13,834 bases of DNA from Actinomycetota bacterium (lineage in GTDB: Bacteria; Actinomycetota; Acidimicrobiia; Spongiisociales; UBA5794): contig QMQC01000014.1 of the NCBI GenBank assembly GCA_003648875.1, positions 1-13,834 of the forward strand, read 5' to 3'. Numbering within the stretch: position 1 is the first letter of the stretch; every line of letters begins with the position of its first letter. Positions 13,579-13,834 of this stretch are shown piece after piece. A program made the position numbers and the translations under genes. A model generated the notes under the pieces. It saw only the letters and a list, made by a program, of their open reading frames with translations. It made no database searches and was not told the DNA's origin.

Positions 13579-13834
13579 TCATCGCCGAAACAGGCCTCGC
13601 TTCTTCTGGGCTGGCCGTTCGCCTTGAATGTCTGCGTACGACCGCAGCGCATCCTCGGCCTCTTCCCCAAGTTCTGTAGGCACTCGAACCTCGACATGCA
13701 CCAGAAGGTCACCCCTTCCTCTGCGCTGCAACCGTGGGACACCTCTCTTCCCGATGCGGTACACGGTTTCGGGTTGGGTGCCCGCAGGGACCTCCAGGTA
13801 TTCGGTATCGCCTTCGAGCAGAGGGACTTCGATG
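13579..13834 (-). CDS. dnaJ: Chaperone DnaJ, C-terminal end (partial, cut by window edge)
   Basis: An open frame of 85 codons runs in from the right window edge and stops with TGA at 13579-13581. It reads as the last part of DnaJ substrate-binding domain II: VPAGTQPETVYRIGKRGVP, then RGRGDLLVHVEVRVPTEL, the usual dimer-proximal end of the Hsp40 C-terminal domain. A short basic tail ends GLFRR. DnaJ delivers unfolded proteins to DnaK and stimulates its ATPase. The J domain, Gly/Phe region and zinc fingers would lie outside the window. In many Actinobacteria an hrcA-dnaJ pair lies upstream of phoH, so this is probably that second dnaJ copy; this is inference. Confidence 0.9.
   Translation of the reverse strand, partial: IEVPLLEGDTEYLEVPAGTQPETVYRIGKRGVPRLQRRGRGDLLVHVEVRVPTELGEEAEDALRSYADIQGERPAQKKRGLFRR

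Noticed and set aside
1..13834. CRISPR arrays, transposons, phage genes, toxin-antitoxin or defence systems
   Set aside because: None seen. Nearly all DNA is covered by core housekeeping genes, and no spaced repeats or mobile-element enzymes are present.

Overview
The window is a compact chromosomal block from an actinobacterium. The GC-rich DNA, the BldD-type regulator, the GlyRS and RpoD sequence types, the mixed GTG/TTG/ATG starts and the Thr-rich extracellular linker all suggest Actinomycetota, perhaps Acidimicrobiia. The class-level placement is inference. Almost every gene is on the minus strand and belongs to the housekeeping core. No mobile element, CRISPR array or rRNA gene was seen.

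Reading in the direction of minus-strand transcription (high to low coordinates), the block starts with the C-terminal end of a DnaJ co-chaperone, cut by the window edge. A separately promoted BldD-like regulator follows, which keeps the c-di-GMP signature RxD-X8-RxxD. Next is a tightly overlapped operon, phoH - pgpH - ybeY - CBS/CorC-type membrane protein - era, in which every junction is a 4-nt start/stop overlap. It is driven by a recognisable -35/-10 pair and ends in hairpins after era. A plus-strand pterin-4a-carbinolamine dehydratase gene then interrupts the series. A second minus-strand series follows: recO - uppS (8-nt overlap) - glyS - a small unrecognised ORF - dnaG - rpoD (4-nt overlap). 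rpoD converges with a plus-strand YtxH-like membrane protein with no base between the two stop codons. A tRNA-Asn(GUU) gene lies at the left end.

The genes cover ribosome and 16S rRNA maturation (era, ybeY, probably phoH), cell-wall lipid carrier synthesis (uppS), translation (glyS, tRNA-Asn), replication priming (dnaG), recombination repair (recO), transcription (rpoD) and nucleotide signalling (pgpH for c-di-AMP, the BldD-like protein for c-di-GMP). The order closely follows the phoH-yqfF-ybeY-...-era-recO-...-glyS-...-dnaG-sigA order known from Bacillus.

The most unusual feature is in pgpH. A PASTA-like domain and a Ser/Thr-rich linker are inserted into the extracellular sensor region of this predicted c-di-AMP phosphodiesterase, which could couple cell-wall fragment sensing to c-di-AMP turnover. 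Other points of interest are leaderless-promoter geometry at dnaG and at the dehydratase gene, inverted repeats over two promoters, and a degenerate DUF21 membrane core in the CBS protein.
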